Source of the DNA: Microlunatus elymi
Lineage (GTDB): Bacteria; Actinomycetota; Actinomycetes; Propionibacteriales; Propionibacteriaceae
Length of the DNA stretch: 64,000 nucleotides
Direction: 5' to 3'
Assembly (NCBI RefSeq): GCF_007362775.1
Contig: NZ_CP041692.1
Location: 4,526,001 to 4,590,000, forward strand
Positions within the stretch are counted from its first letter, which is position 1, and each line of letters opens with the position of its first letter. Made by a program: the position numbers and the translations under genes. Below the pieces are notes generated by a model. It worked only from the letters and a program-made list of their open reading frames with translations, was not told the DNA's origin and ran no database searches. Shown in pieces: positions 25,018-33,736 of the stretch.

Positions 25018-25893
25018 TCACTCACCGACTGCGCGGCCGATCTCCCGGTCGGTCTCCGAGCCGGACAACTCCGTACGCTCTCCCGACTTCTTCACCGCAA
25101 CGACCTGATCGGGTTGGGCAACCGGCTGTGGGGTCGGGCGATCGGCGGTCACCGGACCTTCGGTACGCACCGGCACCGTCAGCTCCGGAGAGGACAGATC
25201 GATGGTGCGGACGGTCCGCGGCGCGAGCGGCTTTGACACGTAGGTCGGCATGGTGATCGGCAGCGGATCCCACAACCCGCCGGACTTGGCCTTTGCCTTG
25301 GCTTTGCTCTGCCCCGGCGCGGCCGCGGCGTCGGAGATCAGCCGGGCAACCTCCTGCCGATTGAGCAGCACCGTCGACTCGTCGCTGCCCTTGCGGATCT
25401 CCTCGTAGCGGGCATCGAGATCGCGGCGCATCGCGGCCACGGTGAAACGCGAGACCCCGAAGAACGCGACCACCAGGCCGCCGGGGATCGCCACCACCCA
25501 CCACGGCACCAGCTCGGCCACGCACACGGCGACGGCGGCGGTGACCAAGATCATCAACACCGACAGCACCCGGCGCCGCCGGCCGGCCGCCGACTGCTCG
25601 AGCCGGCGGATCTCACGGATCGCGGCCCGCCGAGTCAGCGGCGTGGACACCTCGACCTCGGGCATCACCGCAAGATCTTGATCAAGAAGCGGAGCCGATC
25701 CGGACCGGATGATCCGCACCGAATCGGAGAACCGCTCATTGGGGTCCGTCTCCTCCGAAGCGGTTGCCTGCTCCTTGCGGCGCAGGTAATTCGGGATCAG
25801 ATAGGCAAGCCATGCGAAGGCGATGGCAGCATAAATCAGTCCTGTCGTACCCACACCGAAACCGTAGGTGCTCGCAGCGTCCGCGCCGCCCAC
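25018..25893 (-). CDS. sepX: Divisome-associated membrane protein SepX/GlpR-like
   Basis: A 291-residue membrane protein with one N-terminal segment (LIYAAIAFAWLAYLIPNYL), a cytoplasmic stretch with RRAAIREIRRLEQSAAGRRRR, then two close membrane segments (VLMILVTAAVAVCVAELV, WWVVAIPGGLVVAFFGV) and a long charged C-terminus with KAKAKAK. This layout, and its place directly after rimJ in the moeA block, matches the actinobacterial GlpR/SepX family (Rv0996 type), which binds FtsZ-ring components. The name rests on topology and context. The annotated start is a GTG; an internal GTG 39 nt later, just before the first membrane segment, is equally possible. Confidence 0.7.
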   Translation of the reverse strand: MGGADAASTYGFGVGTTGLIYAAIAFAWLAYLIPNYLRRKEQATASEETDPNERFSDSVRIIRSGSAPLLDQDLAVMPEVEVSTPLTRRAAIREIRRLEQSAAGRRRRVLSVLMILVTAAVAVCVAELVPWWVVAIPGGLVVAFFGVSRFTVAAMRRDLDARYEEIRKGSDESTVLLNRQEVARLISDAAAAPGQSKAKAKAKSGGLWDPLPITMPTYVSKPLAPRTVRTIDLSSPELTVPVRTEGPVTADRPTPQPVAQPDQVVAVKKSGERTELSGSETDREIGRAVGE

Positions 25894-25936
25894 GTCGTAC
25901 GGTGTGTCGCGGACTGATCGGCGCGAAAGCGCCGAT

Positions 25937-26617
25937 TCACAGCTGACTGCTGGGTTGTTGATCTTGATCGCGGCCGCCCTGGTCGACCTGACGCTGCAAT
26001 CTGTTGATCATGGATTCGCCGACCTCGTCGACGTTCAGCGCGAAGATCAAATGATCACGCCAGTCGCCGTCGATGTGCAGATAGCGCGGCCTGATCCCCT
26101 CGGACCGGAAGCCCAACTTCTCCACCACCCTGAGGCTGCGGGCGTTCTCCGGTCTGATCGCGACCTCGATCCGATGCAACTGCAACTCGCCGAAGCAGTA
26201 GTCCATCGCCATCGCCACCGCCAGCGGTGTCAACCCACGACCGGCCAGGCGCTGATCGATCCAGTAGCCGATCTGTGCCGACGCCGCCGATCCGCCGACG
26301 ATGCCGCTGACCGTCAGCTGGCCGGCCATCACCGGCCGACTGGACCGGCCGTGTTCCTGCGGCTGATAGATGATCAGCCACGGCAGCATCCGACCCTGCC
26401 GAGCCTGCCGATTGAGGTTGCGGACCAGCGATCCGTACGTCTGCGGTCCGGGTGTGGCCGACGGCGGCAACGTCGCCTCCCACGGTCGCAGCCAACCGGC
26501 GTTGTGCCGGCGGACGCGTTCCCAGTCGGTCGCATCGCGCTGCCGCATCGGTCGCAGGGTGACATCGCCGTGCTGCAAGGTGACCGGCCAGCGTCGGCCC
26601 GTCGGCGTACGGTCCAT
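25937..26617 (-). CDS. rimJ: Ribosomal-protein alanine N-acetyltransferase-like (RimJ type)
   Basis: A 226-residue GNAT acetyltransferase. VTLRPMRQRDATDWERVR is the first strand-helix unit, YQPQEHGRSSRPVMAGQLTV the middle sheet, IGYWIDQRLAGRGLTPLAVA the acetyl-CoA loop (R/Q-x-x-G-x-G/A), and LQLHRIEVAIRPENARSLRVVEKLGF the RimJ signature. It would acetylate the N-terminal alanine of a ribosomal protein. I prefer the ATG at 26617 since the longer frame to 26668 overlaps mog. It lies 16 bp after mog and before sepX in the conserved block. Confidence 0.88.
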   Translation of the reverse strand: MDRTPTGRRWPVTLQHGDVTLRPMRQRDATDWERVRRHNAGWLRPWEATLPPSATPGPQTYGSLVRNLNRQARQGRMLPWLIIYQPQEHGRSSRPVMAGQLTVSGIVGGSAASAQIGYWIDQRLAGRGLTPLAVAMAMDYCFGELQLHRIEVAIRPENARSLRVVEKLGFRSEGIRPRYLHIDGDWRDHLIFALNVDEVGESMINRLQRQVDQGGRDQDQQPSSQL

Positions 26618-26633
26618 CAACGGTCCCGACTCA

Positions 26634-27119
26634 TCAGTGGTCACCGCCGCGCAGCTGAGTGACGGCATGTTCCAACAACGGCGCCAGTACGGCCATCCCG
26701 TCCCGCGCCCCGCCGGCCGAACCGGGCAGATTGATGATCAAGGAATCTCCGACGGTGCCGGCGATGCCGCGGCTCAGCACCGCAGTCGGAACTCCGTGCG
26801 CGACACCGTAATCGGCGATCGCCGCCGGCAGTTGCGGAATCTCCCGCCGGACCACCTGCCGAGTCATCTCCGGCGTCTGATCGTCCGGGCTGAGCCCGGT
26901 TCCGCCGGTGGTGATGATCACCGCGTACCCGGCGGACACAGCCCGACGTAGCGCCTCCAACACCGGCGCGCCGTCACGGACCACGGTCGGCCGGTCGGTC
27001 TTGAAACCGGCCGCGATCAGCGCATCCACGATGATCGGCCCGGACCGGTCCTCGTACGCCCCCGCCGCTGCTCGGGTGGAGACCGTGATCACCGTCGCAG
27101 TGAGTGTTGATTCATTCAT
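26634..27119 (-). CDS. mog: Molybdopterin adenylyltransferase-like protein (MogA/MoaB)
   Basis: A 161-residue MoCF-domain protein: TATVITVSTRAAAGAYEDRSG, YAVIITTGGTGLSPDDQTPE (the molybdopterin-binding loop), and GTVGDSLIINLPGSAGGARDG, all characteristic. It adenylates molybdopterin before metal insertion by MoeA, or plays that role in MoaB form. Its ATG at 27119 lies inside the last codons of moaC, so the two are translationally coupled. An alternative ATG 6 nt upstream also exists. It is part of the minus-strand moeA-moaC-mog-rimJ-sepX unit. Confidence 0.93.
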   Translation of the reverse strand: MNESTLTATVITVSTRAAAGAYEDRSGPIIVDALIAAGFKTDRPTVVRDGAPVLEALRRAVSAGYAVIITTGGTGLSPDDQTPEMTRQVVRREIPQLPAAIADYGVAHGVPTAVLSRGIAGTVGDSLIINLPGSAGGARDGMAVLAPLLEHAVTQLRGGDH

Positions 27120-27609
27120 GATCATCTGGCCGCCTCCAGTCGCCGCGGCGTCCGCCGCTCTTGGATTCCACCCGGACGTCGGTGATCACCGCGGCGCGGT
27201 CGATCGCCTTGATCATGTCGATCACCGACAGCGCCGCGACCGAGACCGAGGTCAGCGCTTCCATCTCCACCCCGGTCCGTCCGGTCGTCCGTACGGTGGC
27301 CCGGATTTGTACGCCGTCGTCGATCACCTGCAGCTCGATGTCCACACCGCTGATCGGCAACGGATGGCACAGCGGGATCAGATCCGGCGTCTTCTTCGCA
27401 CCCTGGATGCCGGCGATCCGAGCCACCGCCAACGCATCCCCCTTGGGTGCGGTGTGATCGCGCAGCGCGGCCACCGCCTCGGCGCTGAGCCGTACCCGAC
27501 CGGAGGCGGTCGCGATCCGAGCGGTCGACTCCTTGCCCGACACGTCGACCATCCGGGCCGTACCGGTCTCGGTCAGATGCGGCAGCCCTGCCGCACCGGC
27601 ATCGGTCAT
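27112..27609 (-). CDS. moaC: Cyclic pyranopterin monophosphate synthase MoaC
   Basis: A 165-residue enzyme for the second half of the first molybdenum cofactor step. Signatures in order: HLTETGTARMVDVSGKEST, GDALAVARIAGIQGAKKTPD, LIPLCHPLPISGVDIEL, GVEMEALTSVSVAALSVID and DMIKAIDRAAVITDVRVESKSGG with the catalytic Lys/Asp pair. The ATG at 27609 is 2 bp after the moeA stop and its end overlaps mog by 8 nt. MoaA, its partner radical-SAM enzyme, is not in this window. Confidence 0.96.
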   Translation of the reverse strand: MTDAGAAGLPHLTETGTARMVDVSGKESTARIATASGRVRLSAEAVAALRDHTAPKGDALAVARIAGIQGAKKTPDLIPLCHPLPISGVDIELQVIDDGVQIRATVRTTGRTGVEMEALTSVSVAALSVIDMIKAIDRAAVITDVRVESKSGGRRGDWRRPDDHE

Positions 27610-27611
27610 GA

Positions 27612-28934
27612 TCAACTGTCCTCGTCCAGCAGCCAGGCGTCGACCTCGTCACCGGCGGCGACGAAATCGGTGTCCTCGTCGATCAACAACAGCGCGTTGG
27701 CCGCCGCCAGTCCGCCGAGCAGATGGGATCCGTGCCCGCCGGCCAGCTCGACCGTCCGCTCGCCCTCCTCGGTCCGGTGTACGACGCCGCGAGCGAACTG
27801 CAACTTGCCGGCGACCGAGGTGATCGGATGCCCGGCGAAGATCCGCACCGTCGGCCGCAGGTAGTGCGCGGTGCCGGCCAGCTTGCGCAGCACCGGCCGG
27901 ACGAACGCCTCGAACGACACGAACGCGCTGACCGGGTTGCCCGGCATCATGATGATCGGTGTCTTGTCCTCTCCGATCAGCCCGAACCCTTGTGGCTTGC
28001 CCGGCTGCATCGCCACCTGGGTGAAGTCGGTCGCGCCGAGCTCGGGCAGCACCTGTTTGACGATGTCGTAATCACCCTGGGAGACACCGCCGGTGGTCAA
28101 GATCAAATCCGCCCGGACCAACTGGTCGGAGATCACCTGCTTGAGCCGTTCCGGATCGTCGGGCACCAGGCCGACCCGGAACACCTGCGCCCCGGTCGCC
28201 TTCGCCGCCGACGCGAGCATGTAGGAGTTTGAGTCGTAGATCTGCTGCTCGTTGTCCATCGGCAATCCGGGCTCGACCAACTCGCTGCCGGTGGAGATCA
28301 CCACCACCCGCGGCCGCGGCCGCACCATCACCTTGTCCACCCCGATCGCTGCCAGCAGGCCGATCGCGCGAGAGGCCAGGTGCTCGCCCGCCCGCAACAC
28401 CACGGTGCCGGCGGTGATGTCCTCACCGGTCCGCCGGACATGCTGACCGACCGCCGACGGTTCGGTGATCCGGACGTCGGTGGCACCGCGGTCGGTGGCC
28501 TCGTACGGGACGACGGCGTCGGCACCCTCCGGGATGGCGGCGCCGGTCATGATCTTCATCGCCGACCCGGGAGACAGCTTGTGCGGCGCCGGCGAACCGG
28601 CCGGCACCTCACCCACCACCGGCAGGCTGACCGGACTCTGTTCGGACGCGTCGGCCACGTCGGCGGCCCGCACCGCGTAGCCGTCCATCGCCGAATTGTC
28701 GAAGCGGGGCAGGCTGATCGCCGAGGTGACGTCCTCGCACAAGGACAGGCCGACCGAGTCCAGGATCTGCTGCCCGAACGGCGGAAGGGGTTCGATACAG
28801 CTCAACAGATAGTCGCGATGATCGGCCATCGACCGCAGCCCGTTCGGCCCGGCGGCCGGCGGCTCGGGAAGCTGCGGCGGCTCCGGTTTCTCGACGGCAG
28901 GGGGCGGTGCACTCTTACGTCGCAACAACGGCAT
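27612..28934 (-). CDS. moeA: Molybdopterin molybdenumtransferase MoeA
   Basis: A 440-residue enzyme inserting molybdate into adenylated molybdopterin. DNSAMDGYAVRAAD is the first domain signature, PVVGEVPAGSPAP and IMTGAAIPEGADAVV follow, then VVVISTGSELVEPG and LTTGGVSQGDYDIVK in the MoCF domain, and IMMPGNPVSAFVSFEAFVRP near the C-terminus. The start at 28934 (MPLLRRKSAPPPAV) adds a proline-rich leader of about 35 residues before RSMADHRDYL; starting at the latter Met is possible. It is the first gene of the block and is divergent from the LigD-like polymerase, with 70 bp between the two starts. Confidence 0.95.
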   Translation of the reverse strand: MPLLRRKSAPPPAVEKPEPPQLPEPPAAGPNGLRSMADHRDYLLSCIEPLPPFGQQILDSVGLSLCEDVTSAISLPRFDNSAMDGYAVRAADVADASEQSPVSLPVVGEVPAGSPAPHKLSPGSAMKIMTGAAIPEGADAVVPYEATDRGATDVRITEPSAVGQHVRRTGEDITAGTVVLRAGEHLASRAIGLLAAIGVDKVMVRPRPRVVVISTGSELVEPGLPMDNEQQIYDSNSYMLASAAKATGAQVFRVGLVPDDPERLKQVISDQLVRADLILTTGGVSQGDYDIVKQVLPELGATDFTQVAMQPGKPQGFGLIGEDKTPIIMMPGNPVSAFVSFEAFVRPVLRKLAGTAHYLRPTVRIFAGHPITSVAGKLQFARGVVHRTEEGERTVELAGGHGSHLLGGLAAANALLLIDEDTDFVAAGDEVDAWLLDEDS

Positions 28935-29004
28935 GCCGCACACCCTATGCCGCAGCGGCCCGATCCAAGTGACCCGCGCAGGGTCTGCCGTTACGCTCGC
29001 CGGT

Positions 29005-29976
29005 ATGAACAGCCCGAGCAGCAGTTCACCGGCGACCGAGCTGGAGATCGGGCCGTACGCGGTGCGGATCTCCAACCCCGACCGGGTCTACTTCCCGGCG
29101 CGCGGCGAGACCAAGCTGGATCTGGCCAACTACTACCTCGGCGTCGGCGATGGCATCGTCCGGGCGTTGCGCGAGCGGCCGTGCATGCTGCACCGCTACC
29201 CCACAGGCGTCACCGGGGAAAAGGTGCATCAGAAGCGGCTGCCGCACGGGGCGCCGCCGTGGGTGGAGACGGTCCGGGTCGAGTTCCCGCGCTATCAACG
29301 GCACGCGTACGAGTTGTGTGTCACCGACATCGCGCAGGTGATCTGGGCGGTGCAGATGTCCACGGTCGAGTTCCATCCGTGGAATTCGCGCCGCGCCGAC
29401 ACCGAGAAGCCGGACGAGTGGCGGATCGACCTCGATCCGATGCCGGACTGCACCTTCGACACCGTACGGAGGGTGGCGCACGTCGCGCACGAGGTGCTGG
29501 ACGAGCTCGGCGCCACCGGCTGGCCCAAGACCTCGGGTGGATCAGGGATGCACGTCTACATCCGGATCGCGCCCGAGCACGGCTTCACCGACGTCCGCCG
29601 CGCCGCGCTGGCCTTCGCGCGCGAGGTGGAGCGGCGGATCCCGGAGTTGGCCACCACCACCTGGTGGCGCAAGGACCGCGATCCGAAGAAGCTGTTCATC
29701 GACTTCAACCAGAACGCGCGCGATCACACCATCGCGGCCGCCTACTCGGTCCGCGGCAATCCGGAGGCCCGGGTGTCGGCGCCGCTGCGCTGGGACGAGA
29801 TCGATGACGCGTCGCCGCAGGACTTCACCATCGCCACCATGCCGGCTCGGTTCGCCGAGCTGGGTGATCTGCATGAGGGCATCGACGAGGCGGTGTTCGA
29901 GATCGATCCGTTGCTGGAGTGGGCCGACCGGGACGAACGCGAGGGCGCCGAGACCCCACCCGAGCCGGCGGCCTGA
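29005..29976 (+). CDS. Stand-alone LigD-type DNA polymerase/primase domain
   Basis: A 323-residue protein corresponding to the polymerase (PolDom) part of LigD, an archaeo-eukaryotic primase relative used in non-homologous end joining and other repair. Visible motifs: KLDLANYYLGVGDGIVRAL, HRYPTGVTGEKVHQKRLP, VEFHPWNSRRADTEKPDEW, the catalytic WRIDLDPMPDC (Asp-x-Asp), TSGGSGMHVYIRI and LFIDFNQNARDHTIAAAYS. No ligase or nuclease domain is attached and no Ku gene is adjacent. The ATG at 29005 follows a weak ribosome-binding site; the frame is open upstream. The next gene starts 7 bp after its stop, so they are co-transcribed. Confidence 0.92.
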   Translation: MNSPSSSSPATELEIGPYAVRISNPDRVYFPARGETKLDLANYYLGVGDGIVRALRERPCMLHRYPTGVTGEKVHQKRLPHGAPPWVETVRVEFPRYQRHAYELCVTDIAQVIWAVQMSTVEFHPWNSRRADTEKPDEWRIDLDPMPDCTFDTVRRVAHVAHEVLDELGATGWPKTSGGSGMHVYIRIAPEHGFTDVRRAALAFAREVERRIPELATTTWWRKDRDPKKLFIDFNQNARDHTIAAAYSVRGNPEARVSAPLRWDEIDDASPQDFTIATMPARFAELGDLHEGIDEAVFEIDPLLEWADRDEREGAETPPEPAA

Positions 29977-29983
29977 ACGCGCG

Positions 29984-30631
29984 ATGATCTGGCCACGTTC
30001 CGCCGCGGACGCGGAGGCGATCCGCGACGCCAAACGGGTGTTGCGACGGGCCGTGCTGCAGCGGCGCCGGGTGCGGCCGGCCGAGCAGCGCGACGCCGAC
30101 GATCGGGCTCGGTTCGAACAGCTGCGCAGGTTCGTCGGGGAGTCGACGGTCGAAACGGTGGCCTGCTACTTCTCCACTCCGCCCGAGCCGGGATCCCTGC
30201 AATCCATTGCCTGGTTGGCATCCCGGGACGTACGGGTGTTGCTGCCGGTGATCACCGAGCCCCCAGCCCGTCAAGATCAGCCCGATCAAGATCAACTTTT
30301 CGGCGAGCCGGCGTGGGCAGCGTACGCGGGACCGGATGCACTGCACACCGGCCGGTTGGCGATCGTCGAGCCGAGCACCGATAAGCTTCCTGCCGATGCT
30401 CTGGCGGACGCGAAGTTGATCATCGTCCCGGGGCTGGCCGGCAACGTCGCGGGGCAGCGGCTCGGCCGCGGCGGCGGCTGGTACGACCGGGCGTTGCGGC
30501 ACGCGGCTCGGTCCGCGGTGGTGGTCATGCTGCTGAACGACGACGAGGTGATGGAGGCCATCCCGACCTCCGGCTGGGATCGTCGGGTGGACGTGTTGAT
30601 CACGCCGACGCGCGTGATCAACTGTTCATGA
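29984..30631 (+). CDS. 5-formyltetrahydrofolate cyclo-ligase
   Basis: A 215-residue enzyme converting 5-formyltetrahydrofolate to 5,10-methenyltetrahydrofolate with ATP. RDAKRVLRRAVLQRRR forms the N-terminal basic helix, TVETVACYFSTPPEPGS and VRVLLPVI the central sheet, and IIVPGLAGNVAGQRLGRGGGWYDRAL the ATP/folate-binding signature of the family. VDVLITPTRVIN closes the protein. It starts 7 bp after the LigD-like gene. In mycobacteria the corresponding gene also neighbours moeA and rimJ, so the location is conserved. A stretch rich in GATCA motifs encodes the variable QDQPDQDQLF insert. Confidence 0.93.
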   Translation: MIWPRSAADAEAIRDAKRVLRRAVLQRRRVRPAEQRDADDRARFEQLRRFVGESTVETVACYFSTPPEPGSLQSIAWLASRDVRVLLPVITEPPARQDQPDQDQLFGEPAWAAYAGPDALHTGRLAIVEPSTDKLPADALADAKLIIVPGLAGNVAGQRLGRGGGWYDRALRHAARSAVVVMLLNDDEVMEAIPTSGWDRRVDVLITPTRVINCS

Positions 30632-30641
30632 TCACCGTTGA

Positions 30642-31952
30642 TCAACTCTGGTTGGCCTTGCGCAGCAGCACATCACGTTCGCGTTCGTTGCCGCAGAGCC
30701 CGGCCGCCAACCGCCATTCGGACCGGGCCTCGTCGGTCCGACCGAGCCGGGACAGCAATTCACCTCGGACGCTCGGCAGCAGGTAGGACCCGGCCAACAC
30801 GTCACTGACCGCCAGCTCGTCCACCATCGGCAGTGCGGCTTGCGGTCCGTGCGCCATCGACACCGCCACCGCACGGTTCAGCTCCACCACCGGCGAGGCG
30901 GCGATCCGGCCGAGAGCCTCGTACAGCAACACGATTCGTTCCCAATCGGTGTCGTCGACCGACCGGGCGATCGCGTGCTGTTCGGCGATCGCGGCCTGCA
31001 GCCCGTACGGTCCCAGCCCGCTGCGCGCGGCGGTCGCTCGACCCAGCGCGGCCCGACCACGGCGGATCGCCGAACGATCCCAACGGGCTCGATCTTGATC
31101 TTCCAGCAGCACCGGCTCGCCATCGGATCCGGTCCGCGCCGGGAACCGGGCCGCGGTCAGCTCCATCAACGCCAGCAGGCCGTAGGCCTCGGCCTCGTCC
31201 GGCGCCAGGCGTACCAGCGAGCGAGTCAACCTGATCGCCTCGGCAGCCAGGTCGGCCCGCATCCAGTCGCTGCCGACCGACGCGGTCGAACCTTCGGTGA
31301 AGATCAGATACAGCACGTTCAGCACCGACGAGATGCGCTGGGTTCGTTCGTCACCGGTCGGCAGTTCGAACGGCACCCGAGCCGCACCCAATGTCTTCTT
31401 GGCGCGAGTGATCCGAGCCTGGATGGTCGGCACCGGCACCAGGAAGGCACGGGCGAGCTGTTCGCTGCCCAGCCCCGCGACCACCCGCAGGGTGAGCGCC
31501 ACCCGCGCCTGTTTGGACAGCACCGGATGGCAGGCGATCATGATCAACGCCAGCCGATCGTCCTCGACCCGATCCGGGTCCCACAACGGATCCTTGTCCC
31601 CTGTCGCCTGCTCCCGAGCGGCGTCGTGAGCCAGCATCGCGTACTTCTCGTCCCGGTTGGCCCGGCGGCGAAAGTCGTCGATCGCCCGCCGCCGGGCCAC
31701 CGACATCAACCAGCCGGCGGGTTCGCGGGGAACACCGTCTCGGGGCCAGCTCACCAGCGCCTCCGAGAGGGCCGTCTGCGCAACATCCTCGGCCAGCGCG
31801 AAGTCGCCGGTGTAGCGGGTCAACGCGCCGACGATCCGGGCCGACTCGATCCGCCAGACCGCCTCGACGGCCCCGATCGCGGAGTGATCACCCGAAGAGC
31901 CCTGGCGTGCCGCTTCTGGCGCAGGGCTGGATGGCTGCTCAGAGCTGGCCAT
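30642..31952 (-). CDS. ECF sigma factor with C-terminal helical extension (ECF42 type)
   Basis: A 436-residue sigma factor. Region 2 is ARIVGALTRYTGDFALAEDV, TALSEALVSWPRDGVPREPA, WLMSVARRRAIDDFRRRAN; region 4 is VALTLRVVAGLGSEQLARAF, VPVPTIQARITRAKKTL. An extension of about 220 residues follows, with repeated helices (LNVLYLIFTEG, YGLLALMELTAAR, VLLYEALGRIAASPVVELNR), the SnoaL-free TPR-like extension of the ECF42 group. This group pairs with DGPF/YCII-domain proteins, and such a gene lies directly upstream and overlaps it by 14 nt. No anti-sigma factor is nearby; the extension is thought to control activity. Confidence 0.92.
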   Translation of the reverse strand: MASSEQPSSPAPEAARQGSSGDHSAIGAVEAVWRIESARIVGALTRYTGDFALAEDVAQTALSEALVSWPRDGVPREPAGWLMSVARRRAIDDFRRRANRDEKYAMLAHDAAREQATGDKDPLWDPDRVEDDRLALIMIACHPVLSKQARVALTLRVVAGLGSEQLARAFLVPVPTIQARITRAKKTLGAARVPFELPTGDERTQRISSVLNVLYLIFTEGSTASVGSDWMRADLAAEAIRLTRSLVRLAPDEAEAYGLLALMELTAARFPARTGSDGEPVLLEDQDRARWDRSAIRRGRAALGRATAARSGLGPYGLQAAIAEQHAIARSVDDTDWERIVLLYEALGRIAASPVVELNRAVAVSMAHGPQAALPMVDELAVSDVLAGSYLLPSVRGELLSRLGRTDEARSEWRLAAGLCGNERERDVLLRKANQS

Positions 31953-32361
31953 TCGCCTCACGCCAGGCCCGTTCCTTCTTGATCCACACGTTGTCCTGCG
32001 GGAATTCGTCGATGGTCGGCACCCGGCGGATCTCGGTCTTGAAGCCCGGCCGGCTCGGGATCCGCTTCGCCCACTCGACCGCGTCCTGCTTGGTCGGTAC
32101 GTCAAGCAGGTAGAAGCCGCCGAAGAGTTCCTTCGTCTCCCCGTACGGCCCGTCGGTCACCACCGGCGGTTCGCTGCTGTAGTCGACGACCACACCGTCG
32201 GAGGCGTCGTCCAATCCTTCGGCGGCGAGCAGCACGCCGGCGTTGATCAACTCGTCGTTGAACCGGCCCATCGTCTCCAGCATCTGATCGAAGTCGGTGT
32301 CCTGCAGATTCTTGTAGGCCTCGTCGTCGTTGGCCCGCATGATCAGCATGTACTTCGCCAT
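31939..32361 (-). CDS. DGPF/YCII domain protein, ECF42 partner
   Basis: A 140-residue YCII-fold protein: MAKYMLIMRANDDEAYKNLQ, then AGVLLAAEGLDDAS, then VVTDGPYGETKELFGGFYLL with the DGP motif, then the closing RRVPTIDEFPQDNVWIKKE. These proteins are always next to ECF42 sigma factors and are probably their main regulon target; their biochemical function is unresolved. The ATG at 32361 has GGAGAC upstream. The stop overlaps the sigma factor start, indicating coupled translation and one promoter upstream of 32361. Confidence 0.92.
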   Translation of the reverse strand: MAKYMLIMRANDDEAYKNLQDTDFDQMLETMGRFNDELINAGVLLAAEGLDDASDGVVVDYSSEPPVVTDGPYGETKELFGGFYLLDVPTKQDAVEWAKRIPSRPGFKTEIRRVPTIDEFPQDNVWIKKERAWREANGQL

Positions 32362-32516
32362 GACACGTCTCCTTGGTTCGTGGCACCTCTGGTGAGGAGC
32401 CTGACATGAGGTGGTCGAACGTGGAAGGTCTCGGATCGACATCGTGGTCGAGGAGATTTCGGCGAATCCGGTGAATCCTGCTCCGAGCCGGTCCGGTAGG
32501 TTCACGCCGGAAGGTG

Positions 32517-33713
32517 ATGCGCGTGCTGAGGTCGATCCTGTGGCCAGTCCTCGCGCCGGCATTCCTGTACGCCTGTGGCACCGGTGCGCTGGCCCCGGTG
32601 ATCGTGCTGGCCGCCATCTCGCTCGGTGCCAGTGCCTCGCTGGCCGGCGGCATCGTCACCTTCGCGGCGGTGGCGGCTGCCATCAACGCCATTCCGTCCG
32701 GGTACGTGATCAACAGGTTCGGCGAACGGCCGAGCATGATCGGCGCCACCGTGGTGGCCGGTTCGATGACCGGGCTGTGCGTGGTGGCGCTGATCCTGCA
32801 CAACGGTGTCTCGCTGCCGTTGTTCATCGGCGCGATCGTGTTGCTCAGTGCGGTCGAGGTGATCTGGAGCCTGGCCCGGCAGGCGTTCATCGCCGAGACC
32901 GTACGGACCGAGTCACTCGCGCTGGCGATGACCAGCCTGGGCGGTGCGCAGCGGGCCGGCCAACTGGTCGGGCCGCTGATCGGTTCGGTACTGCTGTTGT
33001 GGCTGCCGCTGTATTCGGTGTTCGTGATGCACCTGGTGATGGCGCTGGCCGCGACCGTGTTGATCGCCCGGGTCAAGGTCGACCCGTCCCGGCGGCCTCA
33101 CAAGTCCGCGGATCACACCGCGGTGAAGGTGCGCTGGAGCGCCGTGGTGCTGGCCGGGATCGCAATGATCACGCTGTCGATGGCCCGCAAGGGCAAGAAC
33201 GTGATCATCCCGCTCTGGGGTGATCATCTGCACTTGTCGGCGAGCACCATCTCGCTGATCGTCGCGCTCGGTTCGGCAGTGGAGTTGATCTTGCTCTACC
33301 CCGGCGGCCGGCTGAAGGACAATCTCGGCCGGGTGAGCACCTTCGTCGCCTGTGTTGCCCTGCTGGGCATCGGATTCGCGATCCTGCCGCTCGGTGGCAC
33401 GCTGACCTGGTTCTGCATCGGGATCGGTATCGCCAGCGTCGGCAACGGTCTCGGTTCCGGCATCAACATGACCGTCGGTGCCGACCTCAGCCCACCGGTC
33501 GGGCGGGCGAAATTCCTCGGCTACTGGAACGCGCTCGGCCAGATCGGATCGCTCTCCGGCCCCGGCCTGATCAGCATCCTGATCGCCCTGGCCGGACTGC
33601 CCGTGGCCATCGGCGCACTGGCCCTGTTCCCGCTGGCCGGCGGCGCCTGGATGATCATCTTCCGGAACCGGATCGGCCTGCCTGGCCGGCGGGTGCGGGC
33701 ACCGGCTCGATGA
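32517..33713 (+). CDS. MFS transporter
   Basis: A 398-residue membrane protein with about 12 hydrophobic segments (APAFLYACGTGALAPVIVLA, GGIVTFAAVAAAINAIP and so on) and the loop motif GYVINRFGERPSM between segments two and three, the MFS motif A position. A second, weaker copy is in GGRLKDNLGRVSTF. Drug or metabolite efflux is likely, but substrate is unknown. The ATG at 32517 has GGAAGG upstream. It is divergent from the DGPF/sigma pair and convergent with the exopolysaccharide genes. Confidence 0.9.
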   Translation: MRVLRSILWPVLAPAFLYACGTGALAPVIVLAAISLGASASLAGGIVTFAAVAAAINAIPSGYVINRFGERPSMIGATVVAGSMTGLCVVALILHNGVSLPLFIGAIVLLSAVEVIWSLARQAFIAETVRTESLALAMTSLGGAQRAGQLVGPLIGSVLLLWLPLYSVFVMHLVMALAATVLIARVKVDPSRRPHKSADHTAVKVRWSAVVLAGIAMITLSMARKGKNVIIPLWGDHLHLSASTISLIVALGSAVELILLYPGGRLKDNLGRVSTFVACVALLGIGFAILPLGGTLTWFCIGIGIASVGNGLGSGINMTVGADLSPPVGRAKFLGYWNALGQIGSLSGPGLISILIALAGLPVAIGALALFPLAGGAWMIIFRNRIGLPGRRVRAPAR

Positions 33714-33736
33714 CACCAGCGCGACCGGCTGCGCTC

